The translations under genes and the position numbers were made by a program. Shown piece after piece: positions 54,285 to 63,187 of a stretch of 64,000 nt of DNA. The notes beneath the pieces were generated by a model that was not told the DNA's origin, made no database searches, and saw only the letters and a list, made by a program, of their open reading frames with translations. Positions within the stretch are counted from its first letter, which is position 1. Every line of letters begins with the position of its first letter. The DNA is from a virus: the IMG/VR virus record IMGVR_UViG_3300017971_000190, positions 124,001 through 188,000 of that record; one strand, given 5' to 3'.

Positions 54285-56603
54285 TTAACCTAATTCATCT
54301 CTACGGACATACCCCGTAAGAGTTTTATTATGAGGAAGACTTCTCTCTCTATTAGAGAGAATGTTCCTAAATTGATCAACAGAAAGTGGCCTTATTTCAT
54401 TTTCATTGTGACCACTTAATCTAGCCAGGGCGACTAATTCATTAGCAATCGCTTTTGTCATTCTACCATTCATGCGGGTAGTAATATATTTACTGAGTAG
54501 ACTATAGATTTCAGAACTGAGTTCAACAGGAGGAATATAACCTAATCGTATAGCTATATAAAGTATGGATTGCGCTTGAATATCATTAAATCCTTCTTTG
54601 CGTAAGCCTTTATAAAGAGTAGAAGCTAATTTAATTCTTTCATCTTCGTGAGGATCTGTTTGAGCCACCTTGTAAAGTACTTGTGCAATACGTCTTTTTG
54701 GTAAAGAGAAAAATGTTTCATTTTCATCCCAAAGCGGAAGTTCACTCAATAAACCAATAATATCTTTTCCAAGTATTCGATAGTTAGATTTCTTAACACG
54801 ATGAGGAGCAGCGTAAACTTCTTTGGTCGGTTTTTTGGGTTCAACTGGAAAACGAGCATGGTCTAAAGCAGCTCCAGCACCTTCTTCACCAGCAGGCGCT
54901 TCGGCAGGGGGGGCAGGTTCTTCACCGAAACCACCCCCGGGTTCTTCACCGAAACCACCACCAGGTTCTTCTCCAAAATCAAATCCTTCTTCCTCTCCAA
55001 AACCACCACCACCTAAACCACCTTCTTCTCCTTCACCCCCAACGTAAGTATCGTTTTCATCAAAACCCATTTTAGTACGAAGTTCAGCAACAGCTCGTTT
55101 ATACTCGTACATTTTCTTACGAGTTTCTAAATCGCTTTTTGAATTTTCTAGTTCTTCATCAATATCTAAACCGCCTGCTTGGTAGAAGGTACGCATATTT
55201 AAAATGCCACCCTCTTCTTTAAGAGTGCGAAGAAGCTCCATATAAGCTTCATCACGAGTAGGAGTAAGAGGTCTACTCCACTCGATTTTGGGAATGATTA
55301 AATCACTAACAGCTTTATTTTTGGGTCTAGCGATTCTGTAACGGTGATTTATTTCTGCCGTTTTCCTTTTAACAAAATCTTCTTGTTCTGACAACTGACG
55401 ACACATTTTATCAATTATAATTTTTTTGGTAAAATAAGAACGAAGGTATTGTAGTTTTTCAATAAAGACCGTTCTAATGGTCTCCATACTATTCCAATTA
55501 CTTTCACCAGTAACCAGTGTTTCACTAACTCCTAAAGCCCTCATTTTTCCTTCAACAAGGAAAGGCCATTCGTCAGAGAATTTCCAGTAATCAGCAGAAC
55601 CACCACCAACACTGGTAACTTCAACATCTTTTTTGGTTACAACTTTAGCTCCAACTGGATCTTCTTCACTAGCGAAGAACAGATCTAACAATTCTTGAAG
55701 CTCTTCAGGAGTAGCTCCTTCAGGACCAGTAATATGAAGGAGGGGGCCAGCTCTACGACGAGCACCAGCAATAGATGCGTTATAAATAGCACTTTCATAA
55801 ACCTTAAAAATGAGAACTCTGTTAAGATAACTACTGCCTTTACAATCCCAAGAGAAAGCACGACGGGGAAGGAAAATAGTATTTTCAGGAGACAGCGGAA
55901 TCTGCTTTCCAGCTGCCATTAATTTAACAATTACTGGATCTATTTGAAGACGATCTTCCACCACTCGGGGGTCTTTAGACGTTGCCCAAGATCTTTGTTC
56001 AGCTGTTGGTTGAATATCGATAATGGCGTTCCCACCAGGAGTTTCAGGATACTGAATAGAAAGGAAATTCAAATTGTGCGCAATTACTCCATCCCAATAA
56101 TTAAGGCTATCGTTATAAAGCAGGTGAGCTACAAATTTACCAAAAGTAAGGAAGTCATGTAACAACTCTGGCATAAGAGGAATCATGCCACTAGAGTAAA
56201 GAGCATCTTCAAAAAATTGTTTTTGATAGGAATCAACTACACCGCTAACAATGATATCTTCAGAAAAAGCAAGATCTTTCCAGTATTCTAAAGTAGGACT
56301 AACAATTGGATCAAATGTAGCAATTTCCTCGTACATTTTATTCTGACTGGCGCTATCACCAGGAAGAAATTGCTCTCCTAAAGTAGGAGCTTCAGCGCGA
56401 TCTGTAACAGGGCTATATTCTTGATTTAAATTACCAGCAGCTGGGGTTAAAGAATTACCATAACCAAAACCGCCAACACCATAGCCTCTTCGTTGTATAG
56501 CTCCCAAACGCTTTTTACGTTGTGTGCTACTAGCTCCGATAGCTCTTCTAGAAGAGCCTCTTCGGAGTCTCCCTTTTGTAAGGTCATAACGGATGTTAAA
56601 CAT
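54285..56603 (-). CDS. portal protein
   Basis: 772 aa. Recognised by the overall portal pattern: an N-terminal region leading to LEYWKDLAFSEDIIVSG, a beta wing (NLNFLSIQYPETPGGNAIID), a hydrophobic stem/clip region (FLVEGKMRALGVSETLVTGE, then NWNSMETIRTVFIEKLQYLR) and a helical C terminus. The N terminus is basic (GRLRRGSSRRAIGASSTQRK), similar to the cargo tags. A Gly/Glu/Pro repeat region precedes the extra C-terminal 200 residues, which are unusual in portals and may be a fused domain. It lies between the terminase and protease genes. Confidence 0.8.
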   Translation of the reverse strand: MFNIRYDLTKGRLRRGSSRRAIGASSTQRKKRLGAIQRRGYGVGGFGYGNSLTPAAGNLNQEYSPVTDRAEAPTLGEQFLPGDSASQNKMYEEIATFDPIVSPTLEYWKDLAFSEDIIVSGVVDSYQKQFFEDALYSSGMIPLMPELLHDFLTFGKFVAHLLYNDSLNYWDGVIAHNLNFLSIQYPETPGGNAIIDIQPTAEQRSWATSKDPRVVEDRLQIDPVIVKLMAAGKQIPLSPENTIFLPRRAFSWDCKGSSYLNRVLIFKVYESAIYNASIAGARRRAGPLLHITGPEGATPEELQELLDLFFASEEDPVGAKVVTKKDVEVTSVGGGSADYWKFSDEWPFLVEGKMRALGVSETLVTGESNWNSMETIRTVFIEKLQYLRSYFTKKIIIDKMCRQLSEQEDFVKRKTAEINHRYRIARPKNKAVSDLIIPKIEWSRPLTPTRDEAYMELLRTLKEEGGILNMRTFYQAGGLDIDEELENSKSDLETRKKMYEYKRAVAELRTKMGFDENDTYVGGEGEEGGLGGGGFGEEEGFDFGEEPGGGFGEEPGGGFGEEPAPPAEAPAGEEGAGAALDHARFPVEPKKPTKEVYAAPHRVKKSNYRILGKDIIGLLSELPLWDENETFFSLPKRRIAQVLYKVAQTDPHEDERIKLASTLYKGLRKEGFNDIQAQSILYIAIRLGYIPPVELSSEIYSLLSKYITTRMNGRMTKAIANELVALARLSGHNENEIRPLSVDQFRNILSNRERSLPHNKTLTGYVRRDELG
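54916..54975 (-). repeat. 24-bp tandem repeat in the portal gene
   Basis: About two and a half copies of a 24-base unit encoding GEEPGGGF in succession. It forms a flexible acidic/glycine linker between the conserved portal body and its C-terminal extension. Confidence 0.65.
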
Positions 56604-56655
56604 TCAAATCACCTAAATACTGGTGCACCAATAGTTTAACAAAGTTAGAAAGAGA

Positions 56656-56741
56656 TTCACTGCTCACAAGAAGCCCTAGAAGTTCATATTTCAAAATTTT
56701 TCTATGGAGGGCTTTTGTCCCTCCTGCTTGTAAGCAGTGAA
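56656..56741 (-). promoter_or_regulatory. mutually exclusive hairpins ahead of the portal gene
   Basis: An outer stem joins 56656-56664 to 56733-56741 (TTCACTGCT/AGCAGTGAA). Inside, GGAGGG/CCCTCC (56706-56711 with 56719-56724) and AAGCCCT/AGGGCTT (56671-56677 with 56708-56714) share bases 56708-56711 and cannot form together. The segment lies 6 bases after the upstream stop and 53 bases before the portal start. A regulatory switch or attenuator controlling portal expression is possible. Confidence 0.45.
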
Positions 56742-56746
56742 CCAAA

Positions 56747-57130
56747 CTAATCTTTCCATAACACAGCACGACAAGTTGAGCAGTACATTACTTCTTCCCC
56801 TTTTCTAATTTTAGGGTAACTAACGTTTTTATCGGTTTTGCACTTGGGGCAAATGCCTTTATCTCGCATTTCTTTGATGGCTTCAAAAGCACTTGCTCCA
56901 CTTTTAGGAGAAGCAGCTGTTACGATAGAAGCTTTTCGAAGTTTAGGAATTTCAATTATTTTAGCAATTCGTTTACTTACGATTATGAAAGCAGTTTGAC
57001 GGTCTTTTTCATTTTTTAGATTTTCAAATCCAGCTACCTTTAAACTACCTACTATTTTTTCTTTTGCACTGTGTGTAAGTTGAACATCAGCCCGATCTGC
57101 AGCCAGTGCAACAAATTCGTAAAGGGTCAT
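56747..57130 (-). CDS. protein with C-terminal zinc ribbon, 127 aa
   Basis: Helical N-terminal 80 residues (FVALAADRADVQLTHSAKEK), then GICPKCKTDKNVSYPKIRKG and MYCSTCRAVLWKD, a two-CxxC zinc ribbon. Located between the terminase and portal genes. A packaging-related role is possible from position only. Confidence 0.6.
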   Translation of the reverse strand: MTLYEFVALAADRADVQLTHSAKEKIVGSLKVAGFENLKNEKDRQTAFIIVSKRIAKIIEIPKLRKASIVTAASPKSGASAFEAIKEMRDKGICPKCKTDKNVSYPKIRKGEEVMYCSTCRAVLWKD

Positions 57131-57132
57131 TG

Positions 57133-59463
57133 TTAAAACCTTCCTCTGTTACCACCATTGTGGGATTGTCTTCTGGTTTGTTGTCGTCCTTGAGGGGAAC
57201 GTCCTCTGCCTGATCGTCTAGCTCTACCACCACCGTAAATATATTTAGGAATATTAAACATTCCTGCAATTGGTTTATTGGCTCTTTTAAACCCCATTGC
57301 TTCCATACCAGCTCTACGGTATTTGAAACGGCTTTTCTTTTCAAATTCCTTTTTGTAAGATTTTATAAATCTGTGGGCTAGAACTGTAGTTCTAAAAAGG
57401 TCATCATTGCCAATATCGGGTTTAAATAATTTACGATTAAAAACATTAACAGTAAGTATTTGAGCTAGACAGTGAGAACGAGGGTACATAGATCTCATCG
57501 CCAAATCTCTAGTTTTTAAAATAGAATCAATGTCGCTATCTTGAGTATTAAATCGTATCTTATTTCCGCCTAGGTCATGACGGAAATTTTTGAAATCGTT
57601 AAAAGTCAAGCTGTAACGTTCGCTAATTACGTTGTGTTTAGTTCTTAAATCATAAAAAGCATGAGCACTTTGCCAACGGTCATACGCTACATAGAGTACA
57701 TTGAATGAGTTAACAATAGGAACAATTACATTATCGTATGCCCAAGCTAAATCTACACTCATACCGTTTCTAGGAGCTACCTCCATTAACTCTTCAATGT
57801 ACGCACCATCCAACTCGGGAAGGTAACGAGCAAAAGTAAGAGCAAATGAATTCTTCTTTTCTCCGTTGTCAACAGCTAAAGCATAAGCATAGAGGTTGTT
57901 CTTTTTAGGAATTTTTACTTCTGGTTGAAGTGTTTGTAATCCTAAGTCGCTTTCATTTTCTTTTATGACGTAAGTAAAAGCTGGCTCTGGTTCGGTCATC
58001 TCATAAACTAAATCTTCTAGTAGAGTTTGATCTTTAAAAAACGGGTTACTTGCCTTTGGAGGAATAGCATAGAAATCACGGAGAATATCTTCTTCCGGTT
58101 CTCCTGCAAATTCGTCTCTGATTGCTTCTTCTGTTTGTTTAGGGTTAACTTCCCAGGTAGCAAAATGCGTATAGTAAATTCGAGGATTTTTAGCAGCCAC
58201 TTCAGCCCGTTGCATGATCGGGTCTCCGATAGAAGACGGGCTACTAATGTTTGCCATTATTGCGTCTATGGCATTATAATCTCCATTTTTACGTCTAATA
58301 TCTGCTGCTGCACGAAGTGTTCTTAAATTATTTGTAAGAGAACGGAAAATAGCCGAACCATCTCGTACTCTTCTTTTTCTACCTTGATCATCATAATTAA
58401 ACCATCCAAGCTCATCTATGATATTTATGAGACCTGTTTTTCCGCGAAGATTGGAACTGTTAGCTGCTGCCATAGAAAGAGCAAGACGTTTGCTAGGAAA
58501 GGTAAGAAATGTTTGCCCACTTTGAAAAAGATCTAAACCTAAACGTCTACCCTCATCTTTAAGGTAAGAGGCCACACTTTTAAACCAAGGACTACTGCGC
58601 AAAGCATCGCAAAACGGTACCCAAGAAAATTCGCTGCTCTGTTTGAGTGTAGGTGATACAAATGTACCACTCACAATTTTATTAGCAGGCTCATCAAAAT
58701 AAGCCATTGGATTTTCAAGGGCAAGATAACGATGAATATGGTATGTAGCTACAAATGTAGAAGCACTGTGACTTTTACCGCTCCGCTGTCCCCAAATAGA
58801 GCACAGTTCATTAGGAGGTACAGGTCTTAATCTGGAAAGTGCATAATCTCCGTAATCATTATATTTGTGGAATTTTGGATCCACAATCCATTCCTGCAAC
58901 ATCTCTGTTCTGTTACGTTTGCAGACAGGACAAACACCATGTTCTAAAAGAACAAAACGCTCCATAAGCTCGCCATAATTAGCATCTACTGGAACGTCAA
59001 AAATATAATCTAAATCTGAACAACTATAACAAGCATCTCTATTAAAATGAACAACTACTTGAAATTGTTTTGCATAAGGTTTAGTAGAACTGTTTAAAAA
59101 AGAGGGACTAATAATCCAATCTATAATGTTAGACGCTTCTGGGAATTTTTGGTCTGCAAAAACTCCCATATCAAAATTAGAGTCAATAGCTTTCTCAATT
59201 AAATCTTCCGGATTAGGTAATTTGTCAGGATCTGAAGGAAGGGAGTCAAAATTAACTACATCGTAAACAACATTGAAAAAGTCAATTTCTTCTATTGTAG
59301 GAGTAGGTAACTCGGTAGTAATTAATTCTGCGACTAATGGTGATTTCTTTTTCTTTTTACGACGTTTTTTCTTTTTTGTTTTAGTCTTGTCCTTTTTAGA
59401 TGCACTTTTGGGCATCTCCTGAACAGCATTGATTTTAGGAGAAAGGAAATCTACTTTTTTCAT
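57133..59463 (-). CDS. terminase large subunit (packaging ATPase/nuclease)
   Basis: 776 aa. Walker A GQRSGKS (225-231), Walker B INIIDE (346-351) with catalytic Glu, and a nuclease domain opening with YALAVDNGE (527-535), whose Asp is expected to bind metal. The N terminus has a Lys-rich tract (KTKTKKKKRRKKKKK) and an inserted zinc site (C145, C148, C178, C181) ahead of the ATPase. A C-terminal Gly/Arg-rich tail (GGGRARRSGRGRSP, RRQSHNGGNRGRF) may bind DNA. Powers DNA translocation into the prohead and cuts the concatemer. Confidence 0.9.
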   Translation of the reverse strand: MKKVDFLSPKINAVQEMPKSASKKDKTKTKKKKRRKKKKKSPLVAELITTELPTPTIEEIDFFNVVYDVVNFDSLPSDPDKLPNPEDLIEKAIDSNFDMGVFADQKFPEASNIIDWIISPSFLNSSTKPYAKQFQVVVHFNRDACYSCSDLDYIFDVPVDANYGELMERFVLLEHGVCPVCKRNRTEMLQEWIVDPKFHKYNDYGDYALSRLRPVPPNELCSIWGQRSGKSHSASTFVATYHIHRYLALENPMAYFDEPANKIVSGTFVSPTLKQSSEFSWVPFCDALRSSPWFKSVASYLKDEGRRLGLDLFQSGQTFLTFPSKRLALSMAAANSSNLRGKTGLINIIDELGWFNYDDQGRKRRVRDGSAIFRSLTNNLRTLRAAADIRRKNGDYNAIDAIMANISSPSSIGDPIMQRAEVAAKNPRIYYTHFATWEVNPKQTEEAIRDEFAGEPEEDILRDFYAIPPKASNPFFKDQTLLEDLVYEMTEPEPAFTYVIKENESDLGLQTLQPEVKIPKKNNLYAYALAVDNGEKKNSFALTFARYLPELDGAYIEELMEVAPRNGMSVDLAWAYDNVIVPIVNSFNVLYVAYDRWQSAHAFYDLRTKHNVISERYSLTFNDFKNFRHDLGGNKIRFNTQDSDIDSILKTRDLAMRSMYPRSHCLAQILTVNVFNRKLFKPDIGNDDLFRTTVLAHRFIKSYKKEFEKKSRFKYRRAGMEAMGFKRANKPIAGMFNIPKYIYGGGRARRSGRGRSPQGRQQTRRQSHNGGNRGRF

Positions 59464-59467
59464 ACTC

Positions 59468-59650
59468 TTAAATATCTTCTAAGTCTTCAAGATTTATTTC
59501 TTCTTCTTCGTCTTCAACCAACTCTTCTTCATTTGGACTGTCTGCTGTCAACCTTTTCAGTTCTTTAGCCTCTTCTTTTAATTTAATTCTTATTTGTTTA
59601 AGTTCTCTGGTATTTAATGCTTTGTGCAAATCGGTTATAGGAAGATTCAT
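59468..59650 (-). CDS. small acidic protein, 60 aa
   Basis: Start chosen at MNLPITDLHKALNTRE (59650) because GAGGGGGCAACAG lies immediately upstream. Charged helix (LKQIRIKLKEEAKELKRL) and an acidic C terminus (EDEEEEINLEDLEDI). Four bases ahead of the terminase gene. Function unknown. Confidence 0.5.
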   Translation of the reverse strand: MNLPITDLHKALNTRELKQIRIKLKEEAKELKRLTADSPNEEELVEDEEEEINLEDLEDI

Positions 59651-59683
59651 CTGTTGCCCCCTCATGCGCTACGAACCAGTTCC

Positions 59684-60202
59684 TCATCTACCTCTCTTAC
59701 CTGCTTGCTGTAGAATAGCATCGTAGACTTTATCTAATTTATCTACAGCAGTGATAAGTAAATCACTCTCTTTTTCAAATAATTCTGCCATATTAAATAT
59801 AGTTTTCTTTAACGACTGTGAAAAATACCAAACAGGAATACCATCTCCATCTTTAATATCGTGAAGTTTATCTTGAGTTTTTGCCAACTCTAAAAGTTGA
59901 TTAAGTGTTAGTATTTGTTCTGAGGAGCTTTTTTGAAGTTCTCTTATCTTGCGATCCATGTCCGCCATACCAGCATCAAATTCAGCACGAAGAAGAATTC
60001 TATTTTCACCTTTATCATCTACCCAATGAATAGGTTTTTCATTTTTGTTTCTTCCACGTTCGCTTAACCAAGTAACAAATTTAAGAAGGCCAAGCACAAA
60101 ACCAGCAATGAAGGTGGCAATACCAATTATTGCTCCCCAGTTCATCGTTGGATTTTTTGCAGTTTCTGCTGCTAAAGCAGGTAGTAAAAGTAACAGTAAC
60201 AT
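59684..60202 (-). CDS. membrane-associated protein, 172 aa
   Basis: A signal-peptide-like start (MLLLLLLPALAAETAKN) is followed closely by a second hydrophobic segment (AIIGIATFIAGFVLGLLKFV). A charged, helical, probably coiled-coil region then runs to the end (MADMDRKIRELQKSSSEQIL). Next to a lytic transglycosylase region, so lysis or envelope roles are possible. No family recognised. Confidence 0.5.
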   Translation of the reverse strand: MLLLLLLPALAAETAKNPTMNWGAIIGIATFIAGFVLGLLKFVTWLSERGRNKNEKPIHWVDDKGENRILLRAEFDAGMADMDRKIRELQKSSSEQILTLNQLLELAKTQDKLHDIKDGDGIPVWYFSQSLKKTIFNMAELFEKESDLLITAVDKLDKVYDAILQQAGKRGR

Positions 60203-60234
60203 AATCCTAATCCTTCCTACCGCGTGTGTTACCT

Positions 60235-60894
60235 TTACTCCTCTTCCAACGTCTCCTCTGTATCCTCAGGCTCAAACTCACGGTTTGTAAGCAGCTCAAC
60301 AAAAATGGTAAGGTGTCTTTCTGCCTCCTCATTAACAACTGGACTGTTTACCATAAAACCAGCAACAGCTTTCATAAAATCAATATCGATTTCAGATTGA
60401 ACTTCCTCTGTTGCACCTTCTTCAAGCTCTTCACTATAGCTCAAATCTACAAGAATTTGTTTTTGAAGTTTTCCAATAGCGTAAGCAACCGAGGGGCACT
60501 CAGTTTCAACTACTTCTTCATTTCGGAGAACATCAAAAGTGGTACCAGAATCAGGGCTTGAGATGGAGTAGGTATTTTCTCCGTAAGTAGCTGAAAAAGG
60601 GACTTTAAGAGGTTTGACTTCATTTTCAGCTGTGCGAAATTTGTCCCCAACATTTTTAAGCGTGAGAGTTAAAAAAGAACTGTTTCTTTTCACAGAAACA
60701 TTTTCTGTAGATCCCAAAACCTGTTTAGCACACAGTGTCAACAGTTTCCCAACTCTGACAGGATCTTTAGAACAATAAATAGTAAGACGAGATTTATTCT
60801 TAGAAAGGGACGACGCAACTGTTACTTCGCGGAGATCACTTTTCTTAACAACCAAAAACAACCTATCTTTAATGCTGTGAAGTATTTTTTCCAT
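60235..60894 (-). CDS. hypothetical protein, 219 aa
   Basis: Start uncertain: ATG at 60894 (MEKILHSIKDRLF) or GTG at 60921. Neither has a strong ribosome-binding site, and a hairpin lies just upstream of both. The protein is beta-rich in the middle (RLTIYCSKDPVRVGKLLTLC; KVPFSATYGENTYSISSPDS) and acidic at the C terminus (EFEPEDTEETLEEE). No family. Confidence 0.5.
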   Translation of the reverse strand: MEKILHSIKDRLFLVVKKSDLREVTVASSLSKNKSRLTIYCSKDPVRVGKLLTLCAKQVLGSTENVSVKRNSSFLTLTLKNVGDKFRTAENEVKPLKVPFSATYGENTYSISSPDSGTTFDVLRNEEVVETECPSVAYAIGKLQKQILVDLSYSEELEEGATEEVQSEIDIDFMKAVAGFMVNSPVVNEEAERHLTIFVELLTNREFEPEDTEETLEEE

Positions 60895-60926
60895 AACGAA
60901 CCAATCTAGGGTAGAGCACACAACTA

Positions 60927-60952
60927 GGATTTACACTCTAAAGTGCAAATCC
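60927..60952 (-). promoter_or_regulatory. hairpin upstream of the 219-aa protein gene
   Basis: GGATTTACACT (60927-60937) pairs with AGTGCAAATCC (60942-60952) over 11 positions with one mismatch and a 4-base loop. No T run follows on the minus strand. It sits within 6 bases of the GTG start and could restrict ribosome access or mark an mRNA processing site. Confidence 0.4.
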
Positions 60953-60983
60953 CCATCCTCTCTTATAGAATAACTTAAAAGTG

Positions 60984-62015
60984 CTACTTTTTCGTTAAAA
61001 GTAGCTTTTCGGTGGGTTTCTTAGTTTTAGAGGGTGGGTAAAATTTGGTTCGAATAGATTTTATACGAAAGCATCTTCTACAACTACGTTTACTACGAAT
61101 CTTGTTTCTAGCTCCATAGTAAAAACAGCTGAGTTTTGTCCAGTAAGCTGCAATAGCAAAACACTTTCGTTTACCCCTTTTACAACCTTTGTATTCTGCG
61201 TACCAAATAGCTTTACTGGGATAGTGACTGATAAACATGCGGTTACAACGATAAGAACTTCTACAACGATTACGGGTTTTATAGTATGTACCTTGATTGT
61301 ATCGATTCATAACACAACGGTTGAGAGGTTGATTGGATTTAAAGTTGGTTTTACAAAAAGATACATGTCTAGCTAATTCTTTTGCACTTTTTAAAAAGAC
61401 CAAATTATAATCGCTGGCATAACGTTTGCACATACGTCGCACATACGCAGCTTTTCCATAAATGCGGTGCTGGGTAATTCCGCAATCTGCACCACAAGCC
61501 CGTCTACCCCCGAAAGGAAGAGGTTGTCCACAACGTGCATCTATGAGTTGAAGAGGACGGAAATCACTTTCCATACGTCCTACAGCAATAAGGAATGTGG
61601 CATCTATACCAGTTGCTTTTTCTGCCTTCAAAGCAGCTGTGACAATTCTTTCACGTTTCTTTTGAGATTTCTTAGCATGCTTAAAACAATACCTTAAACG
61701 ACGATTACACTTTTTAAAGAGATATTTGCTTTTCTTTTCCCAACGTTTGCAACGGTGCCGTTGCAGACAGTCTTTACGGGAAACCATAACTCCCTTGTCT
61801 TCAATAGCCTCAACAGATTTAAGCAGCTCTTTTCTTCTCTCTTCTAAATTGACTTTCGATTTCTTAGCCACTATACCATCAAATAAATGATCTACTTTTT
61901 CTACCACGTCTTTCTCTTTTAAACTATCTCCTGTGGGAGGCTCTGCAACAACAGAAGTAGGGAGTAAAAAACAAAGTAAAATGAAGAATAACGAAAACGT
62001 TGCTGATTTTCTCAT
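60984..62015 (-). CDS. secreted lytic transglycosylase-like protein, 343 aa
   Basis: Signal peptide MRKSATFSLFFILLCFLLPT with SVVAE as likely cleavage region. A goose-lysozyme/SLT-like core follows: TGIDATFLIAVGRMESDFRP places a candidate catalytic Glu149, and CGADCGITQHRI resembles the G-x-x-Q motif. The sequence is unusually Cys- and Arg/Lys-rich (about twenty Cys, for example CNRRLRYCFKHAKKS and GCKRGKRKCF), implying disulphides and strong envelope binding. Probable role in peptidoglycan cleavage at lysis or entry. Confidence 0.6.
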   Translation of the reverse strand: MRKSATFSLFFILLCFLLPTSVVAEPPTGDSLKEKDVVEKVDHLFDGIVAKKSKVNLEERRKELLKSVEAIEDKGVMVSRKDCLQRHRCKRWEKKSKYLFKKCNRRLRYCFKHAKKSQKKRERIVTAALKAEKATGIDATFLIAVGRMESDFRPLQLIDARCGQPLPFGGRRACGADCGITQHRIYGKAAYVRRMCKRYASDYNLVFLKSAKELARHVSFCKTNFKSNQPLNRCVMNRYNQGTYYKTRNRCRSSYRCNRMFISHYPSKAIWYAEYKGCKRGKRKCFAIAAYWTKLSCFYYGARNKIRSKRSCRRCFRIKSIRTKFYPPSKTKKPTEKLLLTKK

Positions 62016-62112
62016 GGTAAAGTATTCCTTTCTTCCTTACGGTTACGATTGTTTTCCCTTTACAAAAGGAGGGAGTTAAACTGTGAAGGGAAAAGGTGAG
62101 AACAGAACGTTC

Positions 62113-62796
62113 TCAGTGAAGCGTTGGGAGGGAGCTGTCTTTTTCTTTTTTTGAGGCGGAAGTTTTCTTTTTCTTACTCACCTTTTTGGCGCTGTTTTGT
62201 TCAGCAATAACGCTAACCAATTTTGGTTTGAGTCTTTCTTCTCCAGCCTCAATTATGAAAAAGCGAGTGCTAATTTTTTTCCAAGTGTCTTTAACCAATT
62301 TTTGAACTTTGGTATCGTAGCGATTGGTAAGTAACTCTCTTAATTCTTGATCAAAAATACCACCTTCTTCAATTAATATTTTAGCCATTTCACTAAGCAA
62401 CGGTCTTAGAACCTGACCATGCACAGCATTTACTAAATCTTCATTGGGACGCATACGTTCAATACCAGCAGCATATTCACGTACTTCTCGAATTAAATCC
62501 TTGTAAAAAATAGAAGCTCCAACACGTTGTTCATCACTACCAAATCTGTAATCGTTTCTGGCTTCTTCCAAATCTTTTAAAAGGGTATCGAGAATAGTTT
62601 GAAGGGTCTCTATGCCACTTTTAGGAGGGGTTTTAGGAGCACCACCTAGACAGTTATTGTAGTGGCGTAAAATGGCCCGGGGTGGTAAATCGTACTTCTC
62701 TGCCAACTGCTCAACAGACAGTTTTCCTCTCTCAATAGACTTGTTAAGCCGTTTGAGTTTTTTGAGTTTCAGTTTTTGGCAGAGTTTGCAGCTCAC
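62113..62796 (-). CDS. HTH protein, candidate terminase small subunit
   Basis: Residues 1-50 have CKLCQKLK, SVEQLAEKYDLPPRAILRHY and NNC, a common zinc-stapled HTH (CxxC...RHxxxC). The middle is helical (LQTILDTLLKDLEEARNDYR) and the C terminus Lys/Ser-rich. A DNA-binding head plus oligomerising helices, placed upstream of the large terminase gene, suits a terminase small subunit. The function is inferred; another DNA-binding role is equally compatible. The gap 62016-62112 carries only short hairpins. Confidence 0.45.
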   Translation of the reverse strand: MSCKLCQKLKLKKLKRLNKSIERGKLSVEQLAEKYDLPPRAILRHYNNCLGGAPKTPPKSGIETLQTILDTLLKDLEEARNDYRFGSDEQRVGASIFYKDLIREVREYAAGIERMRPNEDLVNAVHGQVLRPLLSEMAKILIEEGGIFDQELRELLTNRYDTKVQKLVKDTWKKISTRFFIIEAGEERLKPKLVSVIAEQNSAKKVSKKKKTSASKKEKDSSLPTLH

Positions 62797-62805
62797 GAAA
62801 ATCCC

Positions 62806-63177
62806 TTAGAACATGTGACTAGGCAGCTTCATACCAAGTGCGTGAGCTGCTTTGAAAATGTTGTTACGCATGAGGGAGAGACCCCACCGATCGCCATTTT
62901 CAATTACAGATCTCATGCGATTAAATGCTTCTAGTTCATTTCTGGTTAACTCGAATTTATTGTAGAAGTACTCATAAACTTTATTTAACAATTCAACAGA
63001 CTGTTCATCTTTATCTAAAACATCAACAGTATCCACATACGCAGTTACATCTACAAGGGCTTCGATAGCACTTTCAGCTCTTCGTTGCCTAGCAGCTAAA
63101 CGTGAGCGACGAATACGTTTACGTCGCCTCCAGGAAGAATTATTTTTTGCCAATCTTGGTCGTCTGCGTTTTAACAT
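62806..63177 (-). CDS. tagged small helical protein, 123 aa
   Basis: Start placed at MLKRRRPRLAKNNSS (63177), preceded by AAGGAGATACTC, which the longer frame would read as KEILM. A second cluster RRRKRIRRSRLAARQRRAES follows. The body is helical and acidic (YVDTVDVLDKDEQSVELLNK). No family. Confidence 0.55.
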   Translation of the reverse strand: MLKRRRPRLAKNNSSWRRRKRIRRSRLAARQRRAESAIEALVDVTAYVDTVDVLDKDEQSVELLNKVYEYFYNKFELTRNELEAFNRMRSVIENGDRWGLSLMRNNIFKAAHALGMKLPSHMF

Positions 63178-63187
63178 GAGTATCTCC

